Source: CBDCWQ01 sp965223435 (GTDB lineage Bacteria > Myxococcota > Kuafuiibacteriia > Kuafuiibacteriales > Kuafuiibacteriaceae). Taken from it: a stretch of DNA of 64,000 nt. Position numbers and translations under genes: made by a program. The number at the start of each line of letters is the position of its first letter. The stretch's first letter is position 1. The DNA is taken from assembly GCA_965223435.1 (NCBI GenBank), contig CBDCWQ010000020.1, positions 868,001-932,000 on the forward strand. Reading direction: 5' to 3'. Under the pieces are notes generated by a model that saw only the letters and a list, made by a program, of their open reading frames with translations, ran no database searches and was not told the origin of the DNA. Below are positions 16,688 to 26,700 of this stretch, piece after piece.

Positions 16688-17131
16688 ATGCTGCGACGCA
16701 TGTTTATGGGCAAAATTCACCGGGCGGTGATCACGCACGCCGACCTGGACTACGAAGGCAGTGTGACCATCGATCAGCACTTGATGGACCGTGCGGGGAT
16801 TCTCGAGAACGAGGAAGTGCATATCTGGAACGTCACCCGGGGAACCCGGCTGACCACGTATGCGCTGACCGGTCCCGCGCATTCAGGGGTCATCTGTGTG
16901 AACGGCGCAGCCGCACATCACCATCGCCCGGGGGATCAGGTCATCTTGGCCGCATTTGGCAGTTTCACCGACGAGGAAGCCCGCGAACATCGCCCCAAGG
17001 TGGTGTTGGTCGATGGCGACAATAGGGTGGTCCACACCGGACCTGAAGAGGCGGGGCCGAAGAAACCTCGCGCGGTTCAGCGGGTGCCAAACAGCCGGTC
17101 CCCCGCGTCTCCCAAGCCCGGAACGATGTAG
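16688..17131 (+). CDS. panD: Aspartate 1-decarboxylase
   Basis: This pyruvoyl enzyme makes beta-alanine for pantothenate and coenzyme A. The proenzyme starts MLRRMFMGKIHRAVITHADL and has the self-cleavage site exactly where expected, Gly24-Ser25 in YEGSVTID; Ser25 becomes the pyruvoyl group. AGGAAGAG precedes the ATG. At 147 residues it is longer than the usual ~125; the extra C-terminal tail is basic and Pro-rich. The tail overlaps the 3' end of the convergent upp gene by 55 bases, so it may reflect a lost stop codon. Confidence 0.93.
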   Translation: MLRRMFMGKIHRAVITHADLDYEGSVTIDQHLMDRAGILENEEVHIWNVTRGTRLTTYALTGPAHSGVICVNGAAAHHHRPGDQVILAAFGSFTDEEAREHRPKVVLVDGDNRVVHTGPEEAGPKKPRAVQRVPNSRSPASPKPGTM

Positions 17132-17712
17132 CCGTTGCCGTCGAGCCGCTCGTCGATGGCGGCGGTATAGATCGGGACGGACGGGTGCGCTTGATGAAAG
17201 TTGCGGATGCCTTCAGGCGCGGTCAGGAGGCACACGAACTTGATGGATCGCGGCTTGGTTTCCTTGATGCGGTGGGCGGCCGCGATGGCGGAGTTTCCGG
17301 TGGCGAGCATGGGGTCGATGATGATCGCTTCTCGGTCGTGCATATTGCGTGGGACCTTGAAGTAGTATTCCACCGCCTGCAGCGTTTTCGGGTCGCGATA
17401 GAGCCCAACGTGCCCCACCCGGGCCGATGGGAGGATCTTGAGCATGCCGTCGAGAATCCCGATGCCGGCCCGCAAGATCGATATCAGAACAATTTTTTTG
17501 CCATCGAGAACCGTGCCCTCCATGGGCGCCAGGGGGGTCTCGACTTGTTGCCGGACAGTGGGGAGGTCTCGGCAGACTTCGTACGCGAGGAGCATGCTGA
17601 TTTCGTGCAGCAGATCCCGAAAGGTACTCGTGCTGCACTGCTTGTCCCGCATCAAGGTGAGCTTGTGTTGGACAAGCGGATGGTCGATGGCATGAACTTG
17701 GGAGGGTTCCAT
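17077..17712 (-). CDS. upp: Uracil phosphoribosyltransferase
   Basis: This pyrimidine-salvage enzyme makes UMP from uracil and PRPP. The 211 residues match the family's usual length. Visible motifs are ISILRAGIGILDGML, the PRPP-binding loop AIIIDPMLATGNSA, and a C-terminal DGNGYIVPGLGDAGDRLFGT. The ATG at 17712 has AAAGGAAG just upstream. It is the last gene of a minus-strand run with a GT2 glycosyltransferase whose stop is 8 bases away, and its end overlaps panD. Confidence 0.95.
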   Translation of the reverse strand: MEPSQVHAIDHPLVQHKLTLMRDKQCSTSTFRDLLHEISMLLAYEVCRDLPTVRQQVETPLAPMEGTVLDGKKIVLISILRAGIGILDGMLKILPSARVGHVGLYRDPKTLQAVEYYFKVPRNMHDREAIIIDPMLATGNSAIAAAHRIKETKPRSIKFVCLLTAPEGIRNFHQAHPSVPIYTAAIDERLDGNGYIVPGLGDAGDRLFGTR

Positions 17713-17720
17713 AGCTTCCT

Positions 17721-18443
17721 TTAGGGGGCTTGTTCCGATACCCGGATAACCCACAGCAATCGGGCGAGGTCCCGGAGCACCCGGGGCACCCGTTTGGTCA
17801 ATTGGATGGAGGGCTTTCGCTTCTCGGTCAACTTTAGGGGAATTTCGACGATGCGACAGCCGGTGCGCTCGGCGCGGATGACCAGCTCGGAGGCAAACAT
17901 GTCCCCGTCGATGACGCACCGCCGAACGATGGGCAACAGCGATGCGCGGCGGAAGGCTTTGAGCCCATGGGTGTCTGAACCCCGAAAGCGAAGCCCAGCA
18001 CGCAAAATGCCGTTGATGGTACGGGTCGCGAAACGCCGGTGCAGGGGCCTTCGATCTCGGGCGCCGTGCATGGTTTTGCTCCCCACCACCAGGTCGAAGC
18101 CGCCGTCGTCACCCACGAAGAGCTCGAGCGCGCGACGGTGAAAGTCGACATCACAGATGTCAATCTCATCGCAATGGATGGTTCGGCCCCGGGCCTCGAG
18201 AATCCCCTGTCTGAGGGCTCTGCCGTAGTTGGCTTCGGGCAGATGGAGGACCCGCACCGAGGCAAACTCCCTCGCCAGTTCTTCGGCGAGCGCGGGGGTT
18301 TCGTCGGTGGAGCCGTTTTCGGCGATGATGATTTCGTAGGGACGTCCGAGTTTGTCGACGCGCGCTCGAAGCTCTCGGATGGAGCCTTCGATGATCGGCC
18401 CTTCATTGTGGACGGGGACCACGATGGAGAGGTCGGGGGACAT
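17721..18443 (-). CDS. Glycosyltransferase family 2
   Basis: The 240-residue protein begins LSIVVPVHNEGPIIEGSIRE, the nucleotide-sugar binding start of GT-A fold family 2 enzymes, with AENGSTDETP next and a DxD-like region in CDEIDICDVDF. It lacks membrane spans and most resembles the DPM1/dolichyl-phosphate-sugar-like and polyprenyl-phosphate glycosyltransferases. ATG 18443 is preceded immediately by an in-frame GTG at 18446, and either could be used. The upstream flavoprotein stop is 6 bases away, so the two are coupled. A role in building a cell-surface glycan is inferred from this pairing. Confidence 0.9.
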   Translation of the reverse strand: MSPDLSIVVPVHNEGPIIEGSIRELRARVDKLGRPYEIIIAENGSTDETPALAEELAREFASVRVLHLPEANYGRALRQGILEARGRTIHCDEIDICDVDFHRRALELFVGDDGGFDLVVGSKTMHGARDRRPLHRRFATRTINGILRAGLRFRGSDTHGLKAFRRASLLPIVRRCVIDGDMFASELVIRAERTGCRIVEIPLKLTEKRKPSIQLTKRVPRVLRDLARLLWVIRVSEQAP

Positions 18444-18449
18444 CACGAT

Positions 18450-19802
18450 TCAAGGCTCGCGGCCGAGGCTGATGTTCGCGGCCTCGATGCCCTCGAGGAG
18501 GGCGTCTTCCATGGCGTTGTATTGCCAGCGGCCGTAGCGCCCCACGCTGATGATATGGATTTGCTCGAGCCAATCGAGGATGGTGCGGCGGGCCGATTCA
18601 TAGTGTGCGTCAAAAAGAACATAGGCGGGGGATAGAATGTTGGGCGTCATAAACACCAGGTCTCGCTCGTCTTGCAAGATGCCCATGTGCTTGAGGCCCT
18701 CAAGGACCAACGCCTCGTATTTTTGCGGGTCGGGCGCCTCGATGTGGGCGATTTCGACGTAGTAGCTGCGATGCCCTTTGGGCGCCAAGCTGGGTTCCAC
18801 CGCGGAGTAGGAACCGACTCGATAAAACGGGAACGCCGATTCCGGAAGGTAGACCCAGTGGTAGTCTTGATGGGTGCTGGCGGCTCCGCGAATGCCGACG
18901 TCGAAATAGAGCACGGTGTTGGCGCGAAGCTTGTTTTTGGCCTCAAGGACGGCGCCTGGGGTGGCGGCGGGGCAGCCGCGGTGAAGGAGGGATACCAGAT
19001 CGGGAAGGGGAATGGTGCTTACGAGGTCCTTGTAAGCAATGACCTCGCCGTCTTCCATGTGCACCTGATGTTTTTGAAAATTGATGGTTTGCGGTGCGCG
19101 CGACCGCTCCGCCGGTTTATTGAGCGCGCGGTGAAGCGCCTCTGGAAGGGCACCGATACCGCCCTCCTTGGGGTAAAGGAACTCTCGGTTGTACCCGAGT
19201 GCCTCTTTTGAAAGCCCTAAGGCACCGTCTATGACCGCTTTCAGCGACGGTCGGGGAATGTATTTTTCGGCAAAGGTGGCCGCCAGGTTTTCCAGAGGAA
19301 CCCCATAGAGTTTTCGGTTGTAGGGCAGCATGAAGTGCCTGGCGATGCCATCGCCGAAGGTGTGTTCTATCCACTCCCGGTAATTTTTCGGAGGTCCGGC
19401 GGGGGTCTTCAGTTGGCGCTCAACAAAACCCAAAAGACACTCTGCGATCACCTCTTGGGGCAGTCCGTGGGTGTTGGCCTGGAAGGGGTACAGGGTGTAG
19501 GTGCCCCGGCTATAGACGCGGGCTTTTCGTTGCCGGGGCTTGAGGCTGTCACCCAAGAGCTGGTGGACGAGTTGTTTGCCTTGGTCGCTTTTGAGGTGAA
19601 GCCAGTGGCCCGTACCGTCGCACAAAAAACCCTGGGGCCGGGTGCGCGTTTTGGCGAGACCGCCGACTTGAGTGTCCTTTTCTATGATGCGGTAGGGCGC
19701 CTGACCTTCGAGGTGGTACGCGCAAGAAAGCCCAGTCAGTCCAGCGCCCAGAATGAGGGTCGGGGCTTCTTGGGGGGCAAAGTCACGCGTTGCGGGTGTC
19801 AT
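18450..19802 (-). CDS. FAD-dependent amine oxidoreductase, UDP-galactopyranose mutase/protoporphyrinogen-oxidase-like
   Basis: The 450-residue protein has an N-terminal Rossmann FAD motif LILGAGLTGLSCAYHLE, then IIEKDTQVGGLAKT, and a C-terminal FAD-contacting segment ISVGRYGRWQYNAMEDALLEG. Internal motifs HWLHLKSD and the Arg/Tyr-rich middle resemble UDP-galactopyranose mutases and related NAD(P)-binding oxidoreductases linked to glycan loci. It precedes a GT2 glycosyltransferase in the same operon, which supports a sugar-nucleotide or lipid-linked sugar role over a haem pathway role. The exact reaction is not certain. Confidence 0.88.
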   Translation of the reverse strand: MTPATRDFAPQEAPTLILGAGLTGLSCAYHLEGQAPYRIIEKDTQVGGLAKTRTRPQGFLCDGTGHWLHLKSDQGKQLVHQLLGDSLKPRQRKARVYSRGTYTLYPFQANTHGLPQEVIAECLLGFVERQLKTPAGPPKNYREWIEHTFGDGIARHFMLPYNRKLYGVPLENLAATFAEKYIPRPSLKAVIDGALGLSKEALGYNREFLYPKEGGIGALPEALHRALNKPAERSRAPQTINFQKHQVHMEDGEVIAYKDLVSTIPLPDLVSLLHRGCPAATPGAVLEAKNKLRANTVLYFDVGIRGAASTHQDYHWVYLPESAFPFYRVGSYSAVEPSLAPKGHRSYYVEIAHIEAPDPQKYEALVLEGLKHMGILQDERDLVFMTPNILSPAYVLFDAHYESARRTILDWLEQIHIISVGRYGRWQYNAMEDALLEGIEAANISLGREP

Positions 19803-19842
19803 GGTGGTGTGGTCCTCGCATGGGTTGGCCGTTTGGGATCGA

Positions 19843-20784
19843 TCATGGGAAGGCGGCCCTGATGCGCGCTTTGTCGTCGCTGTCCGGGGCGAGTTCGAGG
19901 TACTGCTCGAAATGCTGTCGCGCGCGTGGATCTCGCGTCAACGCAAAGAGGGTGCCCATCATTTTGTGGCAGTTCGGAAGGTTGGCCAGGCGAATGCAAA
20001 AAGCGAGGTGGTTCTCGGCTTGCGCGAGGTCCTTTCGCCGCAGAGCCTCCTGGGCCAAATCGAGCATCGCCCGGGCGTCTTGAACCTCGGTGGGGTTTTG
20101 GGACGGTTGGTTTTGGGTTTTTGGGGCCGGAGCCGTTCCCCCGGCGGGCGCAAGAAGCACCAGCTCAGGCACCGCGGTGTCGCGCGTGCCGATCAAGGCC
20201 CCGAGTGCGATCCCGGCGACCATGGCCAGCCCAGAAGCGAACAGCGCCCGTTTTTGGCCGCGCTGGGTGGCTTTGCTCAACTTTTCTTGGGCGGCTTTGA
20301 GATGCTTGCGAAGCTCTTGGGTCTGTCGTTCAAGGCGAGCGGTTTGGGCTTCTTGGGTATCGCTCGGGCCGCGGTCCGGCAACGGGTAACTGTGGGTGGG
20401 TCGGGCCAAGCTGACTTCTAGGGGCAACCCTTCGGGATCGGGATCGATGTCTTGGGACAGCGTGAGTTTGCTTCGGCGGTTGGGTTCGGTCGGCCGCGCC
20501 GCTCTGTTCTCAGCGTCGGCCTCGGGATCGGTGGAGGTTGCGGGTTTGGGCCCCTCCAAGGGCGCCGGCCGCACGGAGGCGCTCTGGCCTGGGAACGAAA
20601 GGGCCACGTCGGGGGACACCGGTGGTGTGGAAGGGCCGTCCGGCTTGCGTTTGGGGGGTGCTGCGGACGAGGGGCTTCTTTGGCGCTGGGGGCTCAGGGG
20701 CCTCGGCTTTTGCTCGGGCTTCCCTTGGCCCACTTGGCCCGCAGGTCGCTCGAGTTGACTGAGGAAGTCGTCCTGGTCGTCCAT
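19843..20784 (-). CDS. Single-pass membrane protein with disordered N-terminus, coiled coil and C-terminal helical domain
   Basis: The 313-residue product starts MDDQDDFLSQLERP. Residues 10-130 are Pro/Ser/Arg-rich and look disordered; 135-175 form a heptad-like coiled coil (TARLERQTQELRKHLKAAQE); about 180-200 are a membrane span (LFASGLAMVAGIALGALIG). The rest is a periplasmic helical region with TPR-like AEQ/LAFC patterns. This layout, cytosolic disordered arm plus periplasmic repeat domain, is common in uncharacterised myxobacterial envelope proteins. It heads the operon with the flavoprotein, GT2 and upp genes. Confidence 0.75.
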   Translation of the reverse strand: MDDQDDFLSQLERPAGQVGQGKPEQKPRPLSPQRQRSPSSAAPPKRKPDGPSTPPVSPDVALSFPGQSASVRPAPLEGPKPATSTDPEADAENRAARPTEPNRRSKLTLSQDIDPDPEGLPLEVSLARPTHSYPLPDRGPSDTQEAQTARLERQTQELRKHLKAAQEKLSKATQRGQKRALFASGLAMVAGIALGALIGTRDTAVPELVLLAPAGGTAPAPKTQNQPSQNPTEVQDARAMLDLAQEALRRKDLAQAENHLAFCIRLANLPNCHKMMGTLFALTRDPRARQHFEQYLELAPDSDDKARIRAAFP

Positions 20785-20841
20785 CAGGGGGCGCTCCCGA
20801 ACCGTTCCTCTGGATTCAAGCCCATGGAAGCTTCCTTCCGG

Positions 20842-21156
20842 TCAATCCCGGCGTGGGTCCAGGCCTTTTCCCAGGTCGTCCTTGACGGCTTGGGTTCCTC
20901 GTTTCCAGAGGGCCTCGGCGTGCTTTTTCGTTGCCTCGGCGGTTTCGAGGCCCGCTTTTTTGAGGGTCTTGGCCGCCGGGCTTGAGTCTTGGCCCGTGAA
21001 CGTCAAGTAGGCCAGGAGGGCGGCGAACCCGAATACGAGGATCATGGCCCATTTCAGGAGCTTCTTAAACACCGTGTAGGCGATGGCTCCGAGGGCCAAA
21101 GTGAGGAGGCCCCAAGCCACGGGTTCGGAGCTGACGCGTGCCAGGAGATCAGACAT
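20842..21156 (-). CDS. Small membrane protein, 104 aa
   Basis: Starting at ATG 21156, the protein has two adjacent hydrophobic segments (WGLLTLALGAIAYTVF and WAMILVFGFAALLAYLTF) split by KKLLK, then an amphipathic Lys/Glu-rich C-terminal tail. Frame and composition support coding. It sits 57 bases upstream of the disordered-arm membrane protein gene on the same strand. No family is recognised. Confidence 0.68.
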   Translation of the reverse strand: MSDLLARVSSEPVAWGLLTLALGAIAYTVFKKLLKWAMILVFGFAALLAYLTFTGQDSSPAAKTLKKAGLETAEATKKHAEALWKRGTQAVKDDLGKGLDPRRD

Positions 21157-21264
21157 GGTGCATCTAGGGTAGCGAGACGGTCGCGGAAGCACAATCGAAC
21201 AGTTTGCGCATGAAAACCCGCATTGCGTCGAACCACACCCCCTGGTTACGAGGGAAGGGTGACC

Positions 21265-21666
21265 ATGAAGCTGGATCATGTGGCGGTGGCGGTCAGGGAC
21301 CTCGACGCCGCGGTGCGTCGTTTTCAGGACCTCGGTCTTTGTTTGGACCGAATTGAGGAGGTTCCTGAGGAAAAAACAAAGGTGGCGTTTTTCGGCCTCC
21401 AGGGGACGCACCTGGAGTTGATCGCCCCTCTGGAGCCGGATTCTGTGGTCCAAAGGTCCCTCGACAAGCGCGGAGAGGGGCTTCATCACCTGTGTTTAGA
21501 AGTGGCGGCCATCGAGGACACGATGGCGGTGCTCAAGGCGGCCGGTTTTTCCTTGCTGTCGGAAAAACCGGGTACGGGGGCCGGTGGTCGTCGAATCGTG
21601 TTCATTCATCCGCGGTCTACGGCGGGGGTCCTGATCGAGCTGGTGGAAAAGCCCGGGGACGGCTGA
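21265..21666 (+). CDS. mce: Methylmalonyl-CoA epimerase
   Basis: This vicinal-oxygen-chelate enzyme interconverts (R)- and (S)-methylmalonyl-CoA. The 133-residue length is typical. Metal-ligand motifs are MKLDHVAVAV (His4), GTHLELI (Glu), GLHHLCLEV (His) and VLIELVEK (Glu). Start ATG 21265 follows GAGGGAAGGG. The mutase and carboxylase partners are not in the window, so the context does not show whether it serves propionate breakdown or synthesis. Confidence 0.9.
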   Translation: MKLDHVAVAVRDLDAAVRRFQDLGLCLDRIEEVPEEKTKVAFFGLQGTHLELIAPLEPDSVVQRSLDKRGEGLHHLCLEVAAIEDTMAVLKAAGFSLLSEKPGTGAGGRRIVFIHPRSTAGVLIELVEKPGDG

Positions 21667-21793
21667 GGGGCCCCTCGCGCATCAACCGCCAACGCGGGTG
21701 CAAAAGAAGAGCGCCAAGGGATGCGTTTGGCCTTCTTCCGAGGTGGCTTGTTCTGTTGAGTACCAGGTGAGGGCGTGTTAATCGGCGCCACCA

Positions 21794-23737
21794 ATGCACA
21801 GTCCGAAAGTGGTTCGGTGGGGGTTGTTCTGGATCTTCGCTGGCGTGCCTCGTCTCCTATACAGCCAAGATTTGGAATTGCCGGAAGCGAAGACGGCGAC
21901 GACCGCACCTCAGGGCATCGATATCGAAGCGATCAAGGCTCAGATTCGTGATGAGCTTCGCGACGAGCTCAAGGCCCAAATCAAAAGCGAGCTCGCCCAA
22001 GAGGCCGAGGAAACCGGCCCCGTGGAATCCGACGACTGGGCCGAAGAAGAATGGAAATGGGAAGAACCGGTGCGGCCCGAGCTCAATTTTGTCGAGTTTG
22101 ATGGCTATTTTCGGTTTCGATACGACGTATTCACAAACTTGGACCTGAAGACCTATTACAACAATCCTCAACTTGCGAATGGCGAGTTTGGTCCTTTTGC
22201 CCCGAGCTACGCGCCCCCGGTTCCACTTTGCAACACGGACGTAGAGCGCCGCGCGAACCCCGCCGACCCCGATGCGCCCCCGGCCGCCGACAGCTGTTTT
22301 AACGGCGCCGGAGAAAGCCACACATTGGGCGGCGCCAACATGCGTTTACGGCTCGAGCCGGTCCTCAATGTCTACGAGGACATCAAGATCAAAATGCAAA
22401 TCGATGTCCTCGACAACTTGGTTCTCGGTTCTACGCCCGACGGCTTTCCTCACAACCCCCTGGTGCCCTTGTCGCTTTTGTCAGAAAGTCAAACGTCTCC
22501 CTCCGATGGTGTGAACGGCCTGGCCGACTCCATTCGTGTGAAGCGGGTGTGGGCCGAAGTGTTGACGCCGCTCGGCCAACTGAGGGTGGGGCGGATGCCC
22601 AATCACTTTGGTCTCGGGGTCATGACCCACGACGGGAGCGGCCTGGATTCTGACTTTGGAAACTCGGTGGACCGATTGATGTTTGCGACGAAAATCGGCG
22701 ATTTTTACATCATTCCGGCGTTTGACTGGGCCTCGAGCGGTCCGACCAGCGCGGTCCGTTTTGATACTTTTGGGCAGCCCTTTGACCGCGACCAGCGCGA
22801 CGATGTCGACAACTATGTGTTGGCCATCGTCAAGCGGGACAAGCCTCAAGAGATTCGCGAAAAACTCGACAACGACGAACTGGTGCTCAACTACGGGACG
22901 TACCACTCCCTTCGCTTTCAGGCCCTGGATACCCCGCAATTTTTTGCCGACGGGGATCCAAGTGTATCTGCGACCACCCGCGATGCCCTCGAGCGTGACG
23001 CGGTCCTCTGGTCGTATTCGCTGTGGTTTAAGCTGTTGTGGCGCCATCTTTCGGTTGAGGCCGAGGTATCTGGTCTCGTGGGTTCGATCGGCAATTCGGC
23101 GCTCGGTGGGGGGTACGGCGACCAAGCCGGGAAGGATATTGACCTCAACCAGCATGGCGGCACAGTTCATGTGACCTACAAACTGCTCCGAGACGCCCTC
23201 TCGCTGGAGTTGTTGCTCGTGGTGGCCTCCGGCGACCGCGCGCCCGGTTGGGGCGTGCGGCCTCTGTCGGGACCGGATCCGCGACGGGGCGATTGGGATG
23301 GTACCCAGGCCCCCGACGGCGACGATCGCATCACCAATTATCGGTTTGATCCGAACTTTGTCGTCGATATGATCTTTTGGCGCCAACTGGTTGGAGCCAT
23401 CACGGACGCGATGATTGTTCGGCCCGGCATTCAGTACAACTTCAACGATCAGTTTGGCGTACGGCTGGACCTTGTCTATTCGCGAACCTGGTTCGGTCAG
23501 TCTACGCCTTCCGCTTCCATCGGCGATGGGGACAACGCCAGCAAAAACTTGGGGCTCGAGTCCGACCTCAAACTTTTTTACGGTTCAGACGATGGCTTTC
23601 ACGCGTGGTTCCAGTGGGGCTTATTCATTCCCTTCGGTGGTCTTGACCGGGAGGTCATCGCGGAAACGGATCCCAACCTTCGGCTGAATGCGGCGGTGGC
23701 GCACTCCTTCCAGGCCATGCTCGCCGTTTCCTTTTGA
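21794..23737 (+). CDS. Large outer-membrane porin-like protein (TIGR04551-like)
   Basis: The 647-residue protein has a signal sequence followed by a coiled coil (EAIKAQIRDELRDELKAQIK) of the type that ties outer-membrane proteins to the cell wall, then a long acidic linker. From about residue 95 a large beta-barrel domain starts with FDGYFRFRYDVF and ends with the aromatic terminus MLAVSF. Motifs such as GGANMRLRLEPVLNVYEDIKI and RVGRMPNHFGLGV are reminiscent of the TIGR04551 family of Myxococcota. It probably forms a pore or receptor; cargo unknown. No strong ribosome site precedes ATG 21794. Confidence 0.85.
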   Translation: MHSPKVVRWGLFWIFAGVPRLLYSQDLELPEAKTATTAPQGIDIEAIKAQIRDELRDELKAQIKSELAQEAEETGPVESDDWAEEEWKWEEPVRPELNFVEFDGYFRFRYDVFTNLDLKTYYNNPQLANGEFGPFAPSYAPPVPLCNTDVERRANPADPDAPPAADSCFNGAGESHTLGGANMRLRLEPVLNVYEDIKIKMQIDVLDNLVLGSTPDGFPHNPLVPLSLLSESQTSPSDGVNGLADSIRVKRVWAEVLTPLGQLRVGRMPNHFGLGVMTHDGSGLDSDFGNSVDRLMFATKIGDFYIIPAFDWASSGPTSAVRFDTFGQPFDRDQRDDVDNYVLAIVKRDKPQEIREKLDNDELVLNYGTYHSLRFQALDTPQFFADGDPSVSATTRDALERDAVLWSYSLWFKLLWRHLSVEAEVSGLVGSIGNSALGGGYGDQAGKDIDLNQHGGTVHVTYKLLRDALSLELLLVVASGDRAPGWGVRPLSGPDPRRGDWDGTQAPDGDDRITNYRFDPNFVVDMIFWRQLVGAITDAMIVRPGIQYNFNDQFGVRLDLVYSRTWFGQSTPSASIGDGDNASKNLGLESDLKLFYGSDDGFHAWFQWGLFIPFGGLDREVIAETDPNLRLNAAVAHSFQAMLAVSF

Positions 23738-23785
23738 TCGCTTACCCAGCGTTCAGCAGGGAGGGCGAAACCGCGATCTTTGGGG

Positions 23786-26700
23786 TCACCGCAAGTAGAT
23801 CGTCAGCTTTCCTGACACTTCGTCCGTAAGAACGAGGCGTCCGGCAACCGGGTCGACGCGATACGTGATGCCTTGGCTCAGCGCTGACACCTGGCGACCC
23901 TTGGGAATCTCAAGCGTGAGCCCCGAAATGGCCTCGGGCAGAGTGAGCTCAACGACCAGCACCTCGCCCACCTCGGTGGTGTCTACGCCCACCTGGTCAC
24001 GCGCAGCCCACCAGGGGCCAAACTCTGAGAACGTTGAAAACGTGTAACGGTCTTCGGTGGCCTCGATGAAGTCTTCTACGAAGGCGAGCTTTTCGCCGGC
24101 CTCGTTGGGGTGGACCAACATCACGTAGATGCCTTTGTGGCGCGCGATACGGTCGGCGAGGGCGATGGCATCTTGCACGCGGCCGGTGATGAGAGGGGAG
24201 TCGGGTCGCTCATCTTCGACCGTGACCGGAAAGTCGAAAACCGCCGTTTGGTTGTCGAAACCACGGTTATAGGCCATGCGATGCGGCAGGTGGGTCAGTG
24301 TATCGGACGCTGCGGCGACCGATGCGAAGCGATAGCCCACGGCTTCCATGGCCTCGGCGAGGCTGTCTGGCTGACGCAGATGGCCAGGGCGAAACGACTG
24401 AACTTTCATGCCCTGGAGAAAGTCTTCGAGGATGGATTTACTGACCCGAAGCTCGCCGAGCACACTCCCACCGGTGGCTGCGAGTTCGCCGTCCATCTCT
24501 TCGTTCACGGGCGCGTAGTCGGGATATTGCTCGGTGCCGGTTCCAAGGTCGAAACGGTGGAAATTGAGCGCATGGGCCACCGAGTGGCTCGCGACCTCCA
24601 TGTTGAGGTCGGCCAGCTGAGCCAGGGCGCCGAAGGCGTCGACGCCCCTGAATGCTTCTTCTTGGGCATCGCTGATGTATTTGGTCTGAACGAAGTAGGT
24701 TGCTTTGACCCCCGCTTCGTTTTCCATCTTGGCGTAGTCAAGGCCGATGAGGGCTGATGACGTGGTGTCGATGTCGTGGCTGATGAAGATCTTCAGGTCT
24801 TCGTCGTTGGGCAACGGCGCGACGGTGACGGCGGCCGGGTTGTAGGTGGTGTAGATGTTGCGGACGAGACGGAGGAGTACATCGGCACTCGGGTCGTATC
24901 CGTTGATGTAGTCACGGCCTACGCCGCCCCCGAATCCGTTAAACGCCTGAAGGATGTACGCACCCAGATCGATGCCCATCGCAATGGCCCAACCCGCCCC
25001 GTACCCGTTGAGGGTGATGGCCACATTGTTGTGCTCTTCGGTGGGCTCGGTCTCATCTGAGTACACACCGAGGCCGGGCTCTTGGGTTCCGTTATAGCGC
25101 CAAAGATCGAAATTTTCGCCGAGTTCTCGTCGGTAGATCGAAATGTTGGCCTCTCGTGCATCGGTGAAGTTTGCGGTCAGGCTGCTGTTGATGCTTGGCG
25201 TCAGCCGAATCCCAGAGATTTCACGCCCTTCGTAGTTTCGCTCGGTTTTAGGGACGGCTGTGGCTTCTGTGATGCCGAAGACTTGGGCGAGCGTGAGATC
25301 CCGGACCGCTCCGCCCATGAGGATGCCCCCGTCCTCCACAAAATGCTCGAGATCGTGTGCCCAGTCGGGGCGGTCGGATATGCTCGGGTAGGCCAGGACC
25401 ACCTTGTGTTTGCGGGCCTCATCCAGGTCGGTCGTGACCCGTACCGGAATGCCGACAGCCCGCATGCCGTGCACCAAGCCCATCCAGGGCGCTGAAGGAT
25501 CGGTCACCAACAGGGCCAACCGGCTGCTGCTGCCGCTGTCAAACTGATCGACGGTCAGCGGTGCGGGCTCGGTGAGGTCTGAGTCCGGAAGATTGCTTTG
25601 GTAGCCGGCCAAGAGCCAGCGCTCGTCGAAGTGGAGGTCATCAATGACAACCGCCGTTTCGGTTGACGTTCCGCCGCTTTGGGGTTCGATGAGCATCAGG
25701 AATTGGATTCCGGTGACTTTTTGAAGGTCCATGGTCGTTTCCGTCCCACCCGAAGAACGGATGAAGTGGGTCCGCTGTAAATCGACAGCCACGGCTTGAT
25801 AGGAACCAAAAAGATCAGAAAGGTGAGGCTGCTCGGCCTCTCTTTGGATCCAAGTGCTTTGGTTGGGGCCGCCTTCGTCGATGACCAGCTCCACCGCCAG
25901 GCGGATGTTGGGGCTGTCCACCGAGCTTTGGGCGCTGAACGCGATTCGGTTGAATGAGGAGACATCGACCGCCTGTGGCAGTTGGATTTTGGCGCCGATG
26001 CCCCAGCTGGTGCGAAGTCCGTTCACGCCCGATGCGAGACGTGCAGCCCCAGGCCCGAGGACCCGCGGTGTGGCCGTGAATGCGAAGGACTCCACGTCGG
26101 CCCCAAACATCGCCAAGGTGTAGTCGGTGACGCCGAGTTCGTTGAGACCGATGTCCAGGGGATCTGGCGCGCACGCCAGACCCGATTCGCGGGTTTGGGG
26201 CGTATCGTCGGGGCACAATGGAGACGTGCCGGAGCAGAGTTCTTCGGTGTCGCACGCGTTGGACGGGTCCTTGGTGCGGCACGCGGTGCCGGCCTCCAAA
26301 AAGCCGTCATCGGGGCAATCTGGTCCGAGTCCCGAGCAGAACTCTGGCTGATCACAGGCGAGCTGGGCCAAAGCCTTTCGACACTGTTGTCCGGCGGGCG
26401 CAAACTGGTCCTCGGGGCAGCTGGGATCGGTGCCGGTGCAGAATTCGGGTGTGTCGCAGGCTTTGGTCGGATCCTGCGGACGGCACAACCGGTCCTTGGA
26501 GGCAAATCCATCCTCGGGGCACTCGGCGCTCAACCCAGTGCAGAACTCCGGCGTGTCGCACGGTTGCCCGGGCGCCTGGGGTCGGCACATGTGATCCGGT
26601 GGCAAGAGCTTGCCGTCGACAAAACAGGTCCCCGCGGAGGACCGCGGATCGGACCCTTGGGCATATTCGTTGAGGTTCGAGATACCGTCCTTGTCGAAGT

